In this document: positions 38,739-48,356 of the stretch, piece after piece
Layout of the letters: each line of letters starts with the position of its first letter
Position numbering within the stretch: position 1 is the first letter of the stretch
Origin: Caecitellus pseudoparvulus
Taxonomy: Eukaryota > Bigyra: Bicosoecida
Direction of reading: 5' to 3'
Assembly (NCBI GenBank): GCA_965644315.1
Contig: CBFFRQ010000081.1
Coordinates: forward strand, 62,001 to 126,000
DNA: 64,000 nt
Made by a program: the position numbers and the translations under genes
The notes under the pieces: generated by a model
The model's database searches: none
What the model was told of the DNA's origin: nothing
The model's input: the letters and a program-made list of their open reading frames with translations, nothing else

Positions 38739-41618
38739 TCATGTGTGGCCGAGCAAATAAAGCTGGGCGCGTGCTGCGTGAAGCCATGCGAGAGCTGTGG
38801 CCATGCGAGGCGGTAGGTGGTAGGACGCGGTCTTCGTTCCTCCCGTGATGTTCAGGCCGGGAACCGGCGTGCCTTTGTCTGCCATTGGCGGCCTTGAGAG
38901 CAAGTACGCCTCCTCCATCGTTGCGATAGTGGCCATGAGCACTGGGGGGGGAGGGAGGTGAGCAGGAAGGCAGTGTGCAGAGCGCCCTGCAAGCGCCTTG
39001 AGGACACTGCAGGCGCCACTCACCGACGTAAATGAAGATGCACAAGAACAAGTACAGGAACAGCTGCACAATGACGTGCATGACGGCCAGGTACTCAAAT
39101 GCAAGTGTCTCCTGGTACGTTTCGCGCACGACATCTCCATTCAAAATCTGCGAGAGGCGCGGGGTCAAACATGCGAAGGGCTCAGGGCTGCATGCACAAG
39201 AGACGTACTGCAAAGAGGGTGATGGCAGTGTGCTCCATGCCGTCGAAACGAATCGTGTTAGTGCCAAAAACTGCCGCAGCAAACACGACGCACCCAGCGA
39301 AAATGGGCAGCACCCCTGCCAAAAACTGCACGAGCGCTGGCGTCCCTCTGGCCAGCGTGCGCATGACGATGTAGAAGTGCGCCTGATGGCGCAGGTACTG
39401 TGCCAGTGTCAGCCACTGCAAGAAGGCCCCGAAGGCAAATGCGGCCGCTGCCTCGGGGGGCACAGACACCTCACCCAGAGTGATGACCATGACAGCGTAA
39501 ATGAGAGTCATGAAGTTGGCGGCTGTGGAGAGAAGGGTCCACGGGCTCAGCATTTCTGCAAGTTCCCAGGCCGTCAAGTGCCCGCGAGTGTAGGGTGAGG
39601 TGAGCAGGAGCGTAATGGCTGAGAAGGGAGCGCCGCCCCCCTCCCCTCCAGTGCTTGCCTCACGCAGCTCTTCCTTGACCACACTGAGCAGCTGCACCTC
39701 TGCGCTGGACAGCGAGGAGGGTTCATCACCCAGCGCAGCACCACTTGCTTGCCGGGAGATGCACTCCACAAAGCAGCAGTGGAAGGCGATGCTGTCTCCA
39801 TCCTCCAGGCCATCCCGCTCGAACACCTCATCCAGCGCAGGCTGATCCGCAAGTGCCACGGCCGCCGCCATGCTTTGCTGGGGTGCGGGGGCAGCATCTG
39901 CTGCAGGGCCTTGAGCTGATGCAATGCAGGTCGGGGGCGCAGCTGCCCGCCCCTCGTCATCCTCGTCGTCTTCCGTCGGACCCACGTACGGGTCGCCCCA
40001 CGCTGCCAGCCAGTGCACGCCATACCAGGTGCTGTCCATGAGCAGCTGCACGACGGTGTATGAACTGCCCAGCACGACTCCTTCGAGCTGCATGGAGTTG
40101 GCCCATGTCCAGTGCTGGCTGTCCAGGCTGCCAAGGGGGGGTGAAGGGGGCTCCTGCAGGTGCCCAGAGCCTGACAGCTGCACCTCCGCCTCACGGTGCT
40201 CATGTGCAGAGGGGCTCCGTTCGCTTGCAGAGACGGGGGAGTGACACAGGAAAGAGATGCACAGGTCCACCCAGTGCAGAGGCCACCAGGAACCCGGGCC
40301 GCATGTCCACAGGCACCGTCGGCACGGACCAGGCGTGGGCCCCACAAGTCGGCGCGGAGCACAGGGTATGGGGAGGCACACTAGCCCATAGCAGCTGGAA
40401 GGCAGCGGCGCCATTCCCCCGTCACCCCCACACGCCACCGGCGACGTGCACAGCTGGCGGGCACGAATAGCCGCCACAGCCGCTTCCGTCGTCGAGGGGG
40501 AGGGAGTCGCGGTCTGTGCACGGCACGCAGCGCGCTCTTTGGCACCCCCATGCACCGCAGTGGACGCCTGCACCCACGCAGCATGGCGCGCAGTGACCTC
40601 TTGGGCCAGGGAGTCAGGCACCACCTTGGCCAGTTTGGACAGCAGCATGAGGTCGCGCACGACGCCCCACTCGCGCAGGCCCCGCCCAGTGAGCATGCCC
40701 TGGTGCAGCAGTACCACAACGACAAGGGCGATACAGAGGGCAAATGCCGGGGAGTGTGTCAGGTCAAAGTCCGGGCACGCTGACATGTCGTTGTGAACTG
40801 ACACTCGGGCTTGGGCAGGTGTGGGCAGCTCCACTCGCACAACCACAGACCACAGAGTGCACGCTGCAGAGGTGACAAGAACCCGCCTAGGGTTAAATCC
40901 CTTGAACTGCATGGCCACCGTCACGCGCTCCGTGTCGTGCAGCCAGTGGGCCAAGTTGCAGTTGCCGGACCACTGCAACGGCGCTGGGCACTCGGGAGCT
41001 GGGAGGGCGTTGCCCTTCGTCCCTGCCAGGCACGTGCAGGTGGTGGCGTCTGGCAGCTGCCCATCTCGCCATGCCTCCCAGGCAGCCGGGGAGTGCAGGT
41101 GCACCTCGTGCACCTGGCCTGACCGGGACACTTGCCGCAGCACGGGGGTGGCTTCCATGGACAGGCTGCTGACAGAGCGATTGGCCAGGCGGAATGCGCC
41201 GTGCACGATGTGGTCCAGGGAGTCCACAGCCTCTCCGGCGCGAGTGATGAAGAACTGGTCAGGGTAGTACGTGAGCTGGTTGCTGGTCAAGGTGTCAAAG
41301 CCAGGCGGGAAGAGCAGCTGCACCCAGGCTTGGTGCATGTTTCGGATGTACGCCGAGTCTGCTTGGTTCACGAGGACCACTATGGAGGTCGTCACTGCCA
41401 CAACAACAATGTGCAGGATTGAAGCCCACGGTAAGATGCACTGCCTGCAAGCGAGGTGTGCCAGTCACGCAAGGTGTGCAGCGGGGAGGGTGCGGAAATT
41501 GAGCCGCTCTGCCGCACCTGCGCAGCTGCCTCCCAATGGAGTACTCCCATGCTTGCACGAGGTTGATGTGGTGCTCCGCTGCATTCTTGTCCACACCCCC
41601 TGCACTGATCACGGACAT
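38739..41618 (-). CDS. Mucolipin/polycystin-like TRP cation channel
   Basis: Proposed exons on the minus strand are 41618-41518, 41444-39209, 39147-39024 and 38941-38739 (887 residues; introns 73, 61 and 82 nt). The layout follows TRPML/PKD2: first span (ASILHIVVVAVTTSIVVLV) preceded by a basic LVQAWEYSIGRQLRR, a large Cys-containing lumenal domain, then five more spans. The pore region is diagnostic: GVLPIFAGCVVFAAAVFG, IRFDGMEHTAITLF, and a filter I-L-N-G-D-V at residues 780-785, like the NGDD of mucolipins. A poorly conserved insert of about 250 residues sits between the second and third spans and may contain a missed intron. Lysosomal or endosomal location is inferred from family. Intron 1 holds a TGCGGAAATTG copy. 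Confidence 0.82.
41491..41501 (+). promoter_or_regulatory. TGCGGAAATYG element inside the first intron of the mucolipin-like gene
   Basis: Reads TGCGGAAATTG on the plus strand, antisense to the host gene, near the 5' end of the 73-nt intron. Confidence 0.55.
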
Positions 41619-41822
41619 GGCATGCAACGCTATCGGTCAGGGCCCTGTGCTGCTTGGTCTAGGTCTGCAGCCCTGAGGAGAGCCTGGGCGGAGCTGCGAC
41701 AAGGTCTCCTTCAGAACAACCCTGCAGTTCAAAATAAAACCAGCGCACACATGGTAGCTCACTTCTATATCTGGGGCATCTTGGTTGTGCGCGCTGGCAG
41801 TGTGTGTGTGGTCACAGGCAGC

Positions 41823-41833
41823 CAATTTCCGCA
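41823..41833 (-). promoter_or_regulatory. TGCGGAAATYG element upstream of the lipase-like gene
   Basis: Lies 9 nt before the ATG at 41843, in the antisense orientation, within the 224-bp divergent gap to the mucolipin-like gene. Confidence 0.6.
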
Positions 41834-41842
41834 GACTGCATC

Positions 41843-42962
41843 ATGGACTTGCTTCGCACAGCTTGGAAGCATGCAGTGGAGAACCCTGTCACAACGGCAG
41901 TGGCCAGTACAGCTGGGTTGGTTGGAGCAGGCATTCTGACTGCGCACGCGCTGGGCCTGACGACTCTTGAGCATTCCCTGCCTGAGGCAGGTGAGTGGCC
42001 CTGCGTGCACGGCACGAGACGCTCGCCCGCGCACCCTGCCGAGCCCGCTGCAGGTGCACACCGCACGCCCTTCCCACCTCCCCTGTTGACCAGACTTTGA
42101 CAGTGACAGTGCCGCTCTGGGGGGGCAGTTCTTCAAGTCCTCTGCCACGGGGCTGCTCGTGTACAAGCATGCGTGGACTGTGCCTCAGCCCACAGGAGCA
42201 GTGCTCCTGCTGCACGGCGGTGGGGAGCACTGTGGACGATATGCGCATGTTGCGGCATTTCTCAACTCACGGGGCCTCTCTGTGTACAGCTTAGACCACG
42301 CAGGGCACGGCCGGTCAGAGGGTGACCGCATGCACACAGAGACATTCGACCACTACGTGCAGGACGCAGCTCAGCGCGCGCAAGACATGGCGGACGACCT
42401 GCCCAAGGGCCTGCCACTGTACCTCCTGGGGCACTCTGTGGGCGGCCTACTGGCTGTCCTCCTGCAGGCCGCTTGCCCGGGCCAGTTTCAAGCCGTCGCG
42501 GTCACAGGCCCTTGCATCGCGCTGGCCAGTGGCACAGACGACCCCGGCACGCGCATGGCATTGCCCCTGGCTGCAGCCGTTGTCCCCAAGGCCCGCATTG
42601 CGGGGCCGGCCCCGGATCTGCTGAGTCACGACCCTGCTGTGGTGGCGCAGTATCGGCGTGACCCACTGAACGCCACTTCCTGCACCTTGGCGTGGGTGCG
42701 AGCCCTCCTGCAGGCACAGGCCAGTGCACTGCACGAAGCAGCGCCGTGCGTCACAGCGCCAGTGCTCGTCTTGCACGGTGCTGAAGATGGCGTATGTGAC
42801 CCCCAAGGTAGCCAGGCGCTGGTGGAGGTGCTGGCAACGAAACACAAGGAGCTGCAGCTGGTGCAAGGCGGCCTGCACGAGATTCTCAATGATGAGGGGT
42901 TCGAAGATCATTTGCAGCGCATTGTGGACTGGTTTGAGGGGAGTGTTTCCTCCCAAACGTGA
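41843..42962 (+). CDS. Monoacylglycerol lipase-like alpha/beta hydrolase
   Basis: Proposed exons are 41843-41990 and 42094-42962 (338 residues; 103-nt intron, phase 1). An N-terminal hydrophobic stretch (TAVASTAGLVGAGILTAHAL) suggests a membrane anchor absent from the soluble animal enzyme. The hydrolase core has AVLLLHGGGEHCGRYAHVA (oxyanion-hole HG), VYSLDHAGHGRSEGDR typical of monoglyceride lipases, the nucleophile Ser164 in GHSVGG, a probable acid Asp281 (LHGAEDGVCD) and His311 (GGLHEIL). This set of motifs matches the serine aminopeptidase S33/MAGL group, which cleaves monoacylglycerols or lysophospholipids. The substrate is inferred from motif similarity only. Confidence 0.9.
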
Positions 42963-43258
42963 CCTGCGCTGCGAGAGGTCCTCCGCCATCGCTTCCAGCT
43001 CAAGCGCTGGCATGTCGTGGCACCTCTCATGAGTGGATAAATCCACACAAAAGACTTGACTCCACCCCACCTCCTACTTGCGTGCACAGCCTCTCTCGGC
43101 TGTCCCCGACGAAACACTCCCTTGCTTGCTGCATTGGGCTGCTCGCGAAGTACCAAGTGCAGTGCAGCGCGAAACGCCAGCGCAACACGCCCAGCGCCGT
43201 AGCATCGGCTACCAGTTGCTGGAGTCCCCACGGCTGGGTCTCATGCAATCTACGTGTG

Positions 43259-45112
43259 ATGGCATCTTTTCAAGAACCTCAGACTGATGACTACCTCGGC
43301 CAGGTGGTCGAGTTTGGCAGCACCCGCGTGACACTGCAGGCAGTGCTTGCAGAGGGGGGCTTTGCCACAGTCTACAGCGCCGCCGACGAGGCTGGCACCA
43401 AGTACGTCGTAAAGAAAGTCATTGCAAGTGCACCTGAAGTTGAGCGCCAGACAGCACTGGAGGTCAAAGTGCACAGCGCGATGAAACACGAGCACATTGT
43501 GAAGCTGCTGGGCTGGCGCGCCTTCCCGCTGCCGAGCGGCGGCAAGACCTTCCTCTCCCTGCTGGAGTTCTGCCCGCACGGGGACTTACTGCAGCGCATG
43601 ACGGCTGCAACAGGCCCCCTCTCGCAGAACAGTGTCCTGAAGGTCCTCGTTGCCGTGTGCGGGGCTGTGGACCACCTGCACAGCGAGACGTCGCCCCCCG
43701 TCGCGCACCGCGACATCAAGCCCGAGAACATCCTTATCGGCGAGGGGGGCGTCCTGAAGCTGTGCGATTTCGGCAGCTTGAACGAGCATGCTGGCCCCGT
43801 GACCAAGGCTGACAGGGTGCAGGTGGAGGATGACATTCTGCGCTTCTGCACGCCGCAGTACCGCTCGCCCGAGCTGGTGGACACGTACAGCGGGCACGCT
43901 GTGGACAACCGCGTTGACATCTGGGCCATCGGCTGCCTTGCGTATGCCCTCATGTTCCAAGAACACCCCTTTGACATCACCTCCTCCTTGGCCATCCTGT
44001 CTGGCAAGTACTCAGTCCCTGCTCGGCACACTTACGCTCGTGAGTTGCTGCTGGCTCTGGACTGTTGCCTGGCCCTGGACCCCGAACACAGGCCGACGGC
44101 AGGCTCTTTGCACGAGTATTTCCGCGCCCTGGAGGCAGGGGTAACCCCCCTGCCGCCCCTCGTCGCTGCCAACGGCGACCGCGCTGTCCCACAAGCTCAG
44201 GAGGAGAGTTTCGCGGACAGGGACACTCACAGGCATGTTGGCCCGCGCAAGCACAGACACGCCGCCCCGGCTGCCGTCGTGAAGACGGACGCCTCCAGCG
44301 CCGCCCTGCAGCGTGTGCTGGCAGCGCGTGGAGTGTCCGTGCAGCAGCCTGCCCAGCCAGCGTCTGCTCCCGACTCGCCTGGGGATGCCTTCGACCCCTT
44401 CACATCCCAGGCCCCAGCCCCAACACCTGCCCCTGCTCCTGCTCCTGCGGTCCAGGCGCAGCACAGCCCGGTGTGGGGTGGCGATGGAGACGACCCCTTC
44501 GCTTCCATGCCAGGTGCCGCCCCTGCTGCCAGCGGAGGTGCCGCAGAGGCTGATGCGAGCACAGCTCCGGGACTGTTTGGAGACGACCCGTTCGGGGCGC
44601 CACTGGAAAGCACCTCCGCACCTGCACCTGCGCCCGTCGAGCAGGATGCGTGGGGTGCCGGCGATGACCCGTTTGGCATGCCAGAGGCAGCGGCTGCCAC
44701 CCCCTCCGGCGCGCCCACCTCGGCTTCGGAACTTGCAACCCAGCAAACACAGCACACGCCTAGCAGACAGGCCCCGCGGCCTCCCAGCGTCGCATCGCAG
44801 TCAGAGGAGTCGGGAGACGATGATTTGCTGGCTGGGGCACAGCCATCAACTCCAGCAACCACTGGCACCGCCCCACAAGGCAGCGTGCCTGTGCCGCAGG
44901 CTTATGGCGCGCCTGCAGGCTATGGTTACGGCCAGCACCCAGGATATGCACCTGGCTTCGCCCCTAGAGGGCATCCAGGTGGCTATGGGTATACCCAGCC
45001 TCCCCAGCAGCCCCTCACAGCTGCAAGTCGGATTTCTGCCATGGGGCCTGTGCCGGGTGGGTACGCGTATGGGCGCCCTCCTGCCCAGGGTGCGTACTAC
45101 GGGTACAGGTGA
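43259..45112 (+). CDS. NAK-family Ser/Thr kinase (AAK1/GAK/Ark1 type) with DPF motifs
   Basis: NAK kinases phosphorylate clathrin adaptors to time coated-vesicle formation. A single exon encodes 617 residues. The kinase domain is at about residues 20-290, with LAEGGFATVYSA (the family's Gly-loop), Lys52 (VVKK), Asp152 (HRDIKPEN), Asp170 (CDFGS) and YRSPELVD. The activation segment and LEVKVHSAMKHEHIV are NAK-like. The tail is Pro/Ala-rich and holds four DPF tripeptides at about 379, 412, 443 and 470, the known ligand for the AP-2 alpha appendage. It ends in a Gly/Tyr/Pro-rich segment. The ATG at 43259 directly precedes MASFQEPQTDDYLG; the frame extends upstream but looks non-coding. The gene is convergent with the vWA protein, 84 bp apart. 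Confidence 0.9.
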   Translation: MASFQEPQTDDYLGQVVEFGSTRVTLQAVLAEGGFATVYSAADEAGTKYVVKKVIASAPEVERQTALEVKVHSAMKHEHIVKLLGWRAFPLPSGGKTFLSLLEFCPHGDLLQRMTAATGPLSQNSVLKVLVAVCGAVDHLHSETSPPVAHRDIKPENILIGEGGVLKLCDFGSLNEHAGPVTKADRVQVEDDILRFCTPQYRSPELVDTYSGHAVDNRVDIWAIGCLAYALMFQEHPFDITSSLAILSGKYSVPARHTYARELLLALDCCLALDPEHRPTAGSLHEYFRALEAGVTPLPPLVAANGDRAVPQAQEESFADRDTHRHVGPRKHRHAAPAAVVKTDASSAALQRVLAARGVSVQQPAQPASAPDSPGDAFDPFTSQAPAPTPAPAPAPAVQAQHSPVWGGDGDDPFASMPGAAPAASGGAAEADASTAPGLFGDDPFGAPLESTSAPAPAPVEQDAWGAGDDPFGMPEAAAATPSGAPTSASELATQQTQHTPSRQAPRPPSVASQSEESGDDDLLAGAQPSTPATTGTAPQGSVPVPQAYGAPAGYGYGQHPGYAPGFAPRGHPGGYGYTQPPQQPLTAASRISAMGPVPGGYAYGRPPAQGAYYGYR

Positions 45113-45196
45113 GGAGATAATGCAATGAATTGGAAAGAACGACGTGGGCTGGGTCGCGGAGAACGGGGCACATGGGCAGGCTGCCAGCGCGCAGCG

Positions 45197-48087
45197 TCAC
45201 TGGCCCTGCTTGCGCAGGCGTGCGTTCTCGGCCTTGAGAGCCTCCAGCTCACGGCGGATGCGGGCCAACTCCGGCTCCGCCTGGGACTCTGCAGAGGCTG
45301 ACGGCTCGCTCTCCCCCGGCCCCATCACCGCAGACGGCTCAGGCTCAGGCTCGTCCTCGCCCAGCGCCCCACTCGCCTTGCCGTGAGCGTTGTCCGTCGC
45401 TGCAGCCGCCACCGGCCCCTCCTCTTCAGCGGGCGGTCCCGACCCGCCACCACCCGCTGCAGCTGCCGCGACACTGGTGCTAGTGGGCGCTGTGCCTGCC
45501 GGTGCGGCACTGGTGGCGCCCGATATCGCTGGGCGAGGCGTGCCCAGAGCCCTGCCTCCGCGACGAGCTGTCGCTGCGCCATGGGCGTCGGAGGACAGGT
45601 GAGCCGAAGCTGCACGTGCAACCGACTCGTGGCCTGTGGGCGCCACCTTGCCGGGTCCAGAGGAGGAGGAGGGCGCGCTGGGCGGCGCCTTGGCAGAGGG
45701 CACCGCCTCGAACTCCTCGCTCAGAGTGTACAGCTGCCCCAGCATGGAGGACATCTTGGTCAGGTCTGGGCGGTTGCCGTCCAGGCGGAAGCAGGAGGAG
45801 GGAATGCCCAGCTGGGCCAGGCTGACCTGCATGGGCCCAGTGGTCACGCTGGTGGGCAGGAAGGACACGAAGAACACACGGGCACCAGCGTGCACGTCCT
45901 TGCGGTACTGCCGGAACAGCTGGGCGAAGCTGGAGCCCTGGCTGGTGCCATTCTCCTCCTCGTCGGTCACCATGACGAACAAGTCGATGGGGGTGCCCTC
46001 ATCGTAGTACTTGCGCAGGCCCGCGGCAGGGGCGGTGGTGCCAGTTGCAGGCGTGCCCGTGGACACCTTGAGCACGTCGGCAGCAGAGCGAGGCTGCAGG
46101 GGGGACGGCCGCACCGCCTCGTCGAAGAAGTCCAGTCGGGCGTCCAGCACCACCGACAGCAGCGAGCCCAGGATGCTGGCTGTCCGAATAGCCACCTCCA
46201 TGCTGCCAGAGGCGTCGCCCAGCACTGCCACGCGCAAGCCCCGCTTGGGGGATGCCGCCGCCAGCGCGGTCAGCTGCTGCTCCGCGAAGGGTGCCAGCAA
46301 GGAAGCAAAGGCGTACCCCCTGGAGGTGAACTCCAGGTACCGCTCCATGAGCTTGCCGAAGTTGATGTCGTACTGGCCTTGAGACAGGTCCACATCCCCC
46401 TGCCCCAGGCGGGCCATGACCGCCGCCTCGGCGCCGGGGCAGTGCAGCTCCTCGTACCACCACAGCACCTCTCCCAGGGGAGCGTGGGCTGCAAACCATG
46501 CCTTGGTGGCGGGGTGCATGGCTGCGGGGTCCACCTTGCGGTGCACGAAGGAGTACATGTTGGCGATCTCGGGCCAGGATGTGGTCATGGCCGTTAGCGT
46601 CTGAGGGCTCAGCGTCTCCAGCTGGCGCACGACGCTGTCCTGGGGCACGGCGTCCATGCCTGTGAAGACCACCGCCGCAAAGTAGGGCAGGGCCAGGTTG
46701 GCGGGCTTCACGTGGGCGATCTTGAAGATGTCCCGCCACACAGACAGGGCAGCAGTCACATCCGCCCCTGCCGCCGACAGCTGCAGCAGCAAGTACTCCA
46801 GGCGCTCACGGGGCACCGCGGCGGCCCACCGGCACACCCGCTTGCACAGGGAGGAAGTGACAGTGCGGGAGTTCTCAGACGCCTCCAGCAGGATGTGGTG
46901 GCGGGACCGGGCGGCGGCGGAGTACGCGGCACTGGCAGGGCGCATGGACACCAGCCCCGCCTCCTCTGGTGCCAGCGTGGTCAGCACGTCCGACAGCGCC
47001 CCAGGCCGGCGCTCCACTGCCGCCTGCACCACAGCCCGTGCCGAGGCAGGCACGAAAGCGGAGCCATCTGCCGTCACGTGTACCTCGTCGTCATCGTCCC
47101 CTGGGAGGGGGGCCTCGCCCCGCTCCGCACGCCAAGCTGCGCGCCCAGTCTTCAGCATGGCGCGGGCTGACGTCACCGCTGCCCTGCGTGCAGCTGGCGT
47201 GGTGTAGGCACTGGGACCCCACGTGGCAGTGGCCTCCGCCTCGCCGCTGGAGGGCATGTCGTAGGCGTTGATCGGCGCGGCGTCGGAAGACGCAGCTGCC
47301 GGGGCGGCTGCTCCCTGCTGCCCCGGCTTCTCCACGCGGCGAAGAGCATCCAGGGGGAAGTGCCCCTTGGCAGCCCGGCGCTGCAGGGCGGAGCGGTTCA
47401 TGCGCCGCAGCAGGGCGCGGGCGGCCCGCACGCCGTCCAGGAGGGACAGCGCCTTGGCCAGCACTGGGGCATCCATGAACGTGGCGTCCTCCATCAAGTC
47501 ATCAAAAGCGTCTGCCTCGCCTGCTCCCCAGCATGCAGCGAGAATGCGCCCGCGAATGGGCACGGCGATGGCGATGTTGTTGTCCAGGCGCGAGTTCACC
47601 TCCTTGAAGTATGCCTGCGGATGAAGGAGGGGCGGCAATGCATGCAAAGCGTATGGAAGGCGGGCAGAGTGCAGCACGCACTGCGCGGTCTTGGCGGATG
47701 TGCTGCAAGTGGTCCACGAAGGACGCGTTGGCGTCATACAGCAGTTGCCGGATGGCGTGAGCCTTCGCGGCCTCGGAGCTAACCTCCTTGCCAGCCAGAC
47801 CAGGCCCTGAAGGCAGCTTCGGGAGGTCCTTGCCCTTCTCTACACTGCAGTACTCGCAGTCTGAGGAACCAGGGAGCGCGAGCAATGATGTGGTGCGGTG
47901 TACGGCGCAGGCATGGTTGGCGTGGTGGGTTGGCGTGGTGGCACGTGATGTCGGCACGTGTTCCTCGGTCGCCGACCCGCACCACCTTCACACAGTACTC
48001 ACACGGCATGAATTCGCTGTTTCGAAATGCGCACACCCTGCACTTCCAGCCGCCCACTGCTCCTCCGTGCTCCCAAGCAGCAGCCAT
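45197..48087 (-). CDS. RanBP2-type zinc finger plus vWA domain protein (Ro60-like)
   Basis: Proposed exons on the minus strand are 48087-48003, 47860-47682 and 47614-45197 (893 residues; introns 142 and 67 nt). A RanBP2-type zinc ribbon is at the N-terminus: W14, C16, C19, N23, C30 and C33. A long helical middle follows, containing LPYFAAVVFTGMDAVPQDS and an Ala-rich acidic stretch. The vWA domain near residue 550 has a complete MIDAS pattern, D555-A-S557-G-S559, then LFVMVTDEEENGTSQG. The tail is Pro/Ser/Ala-rich and ends in a short coiled coil (ELARIRRELEALKAEN). A helical domain followed by a vWA domain recalls Ro60/TROVE RNA-binding proteins, but TROVE itself is not evident. RanBP2 fingers bind RNA or ubiquitin. 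Function is not assigned. Confidence 0.8.
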
Positions 48088-48356
48088 GGCGAAGCGGACG
48101 AGGTGGCTCTCGATCTGTCGCTGGCTTGCTGGCCAACGGTGGTTCACTAGCGTGAATAAAATCTTCACGAACACCGACAAACAAAGGCGTGGGCAATGAG
48201 AGAGAATGGTACGGACTCTTATTGTGCCACTTCGGAAGCTGTTGCTTCGCTGCGTTGCCTGCATCCTGGAAAATCGCACCCCCCTTGACAAGGAGAGAAC
48301 AGCTGCATTGAAAGTGGGCAGCAAGCGTATTCACAATCAGAAATGCCACATGCACA
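48088..48356. other. Intergenic gap between two minus-strand genes
   Basis: About 270 bp hold the promoter of the zinc finger/vWA gene and the 3' end of the giant receptor gene. No RNA gene or exact 11-bp motif was seen. Confidence 0.5.

Noticed and set aside
20582-41833. The 11-bp motif as a spliced-leader acceptor or translation signal
   Set aside because: It occurs in both orientations relative to the genes and at variable distance, and lacks an AG acceptor at a fixed place.
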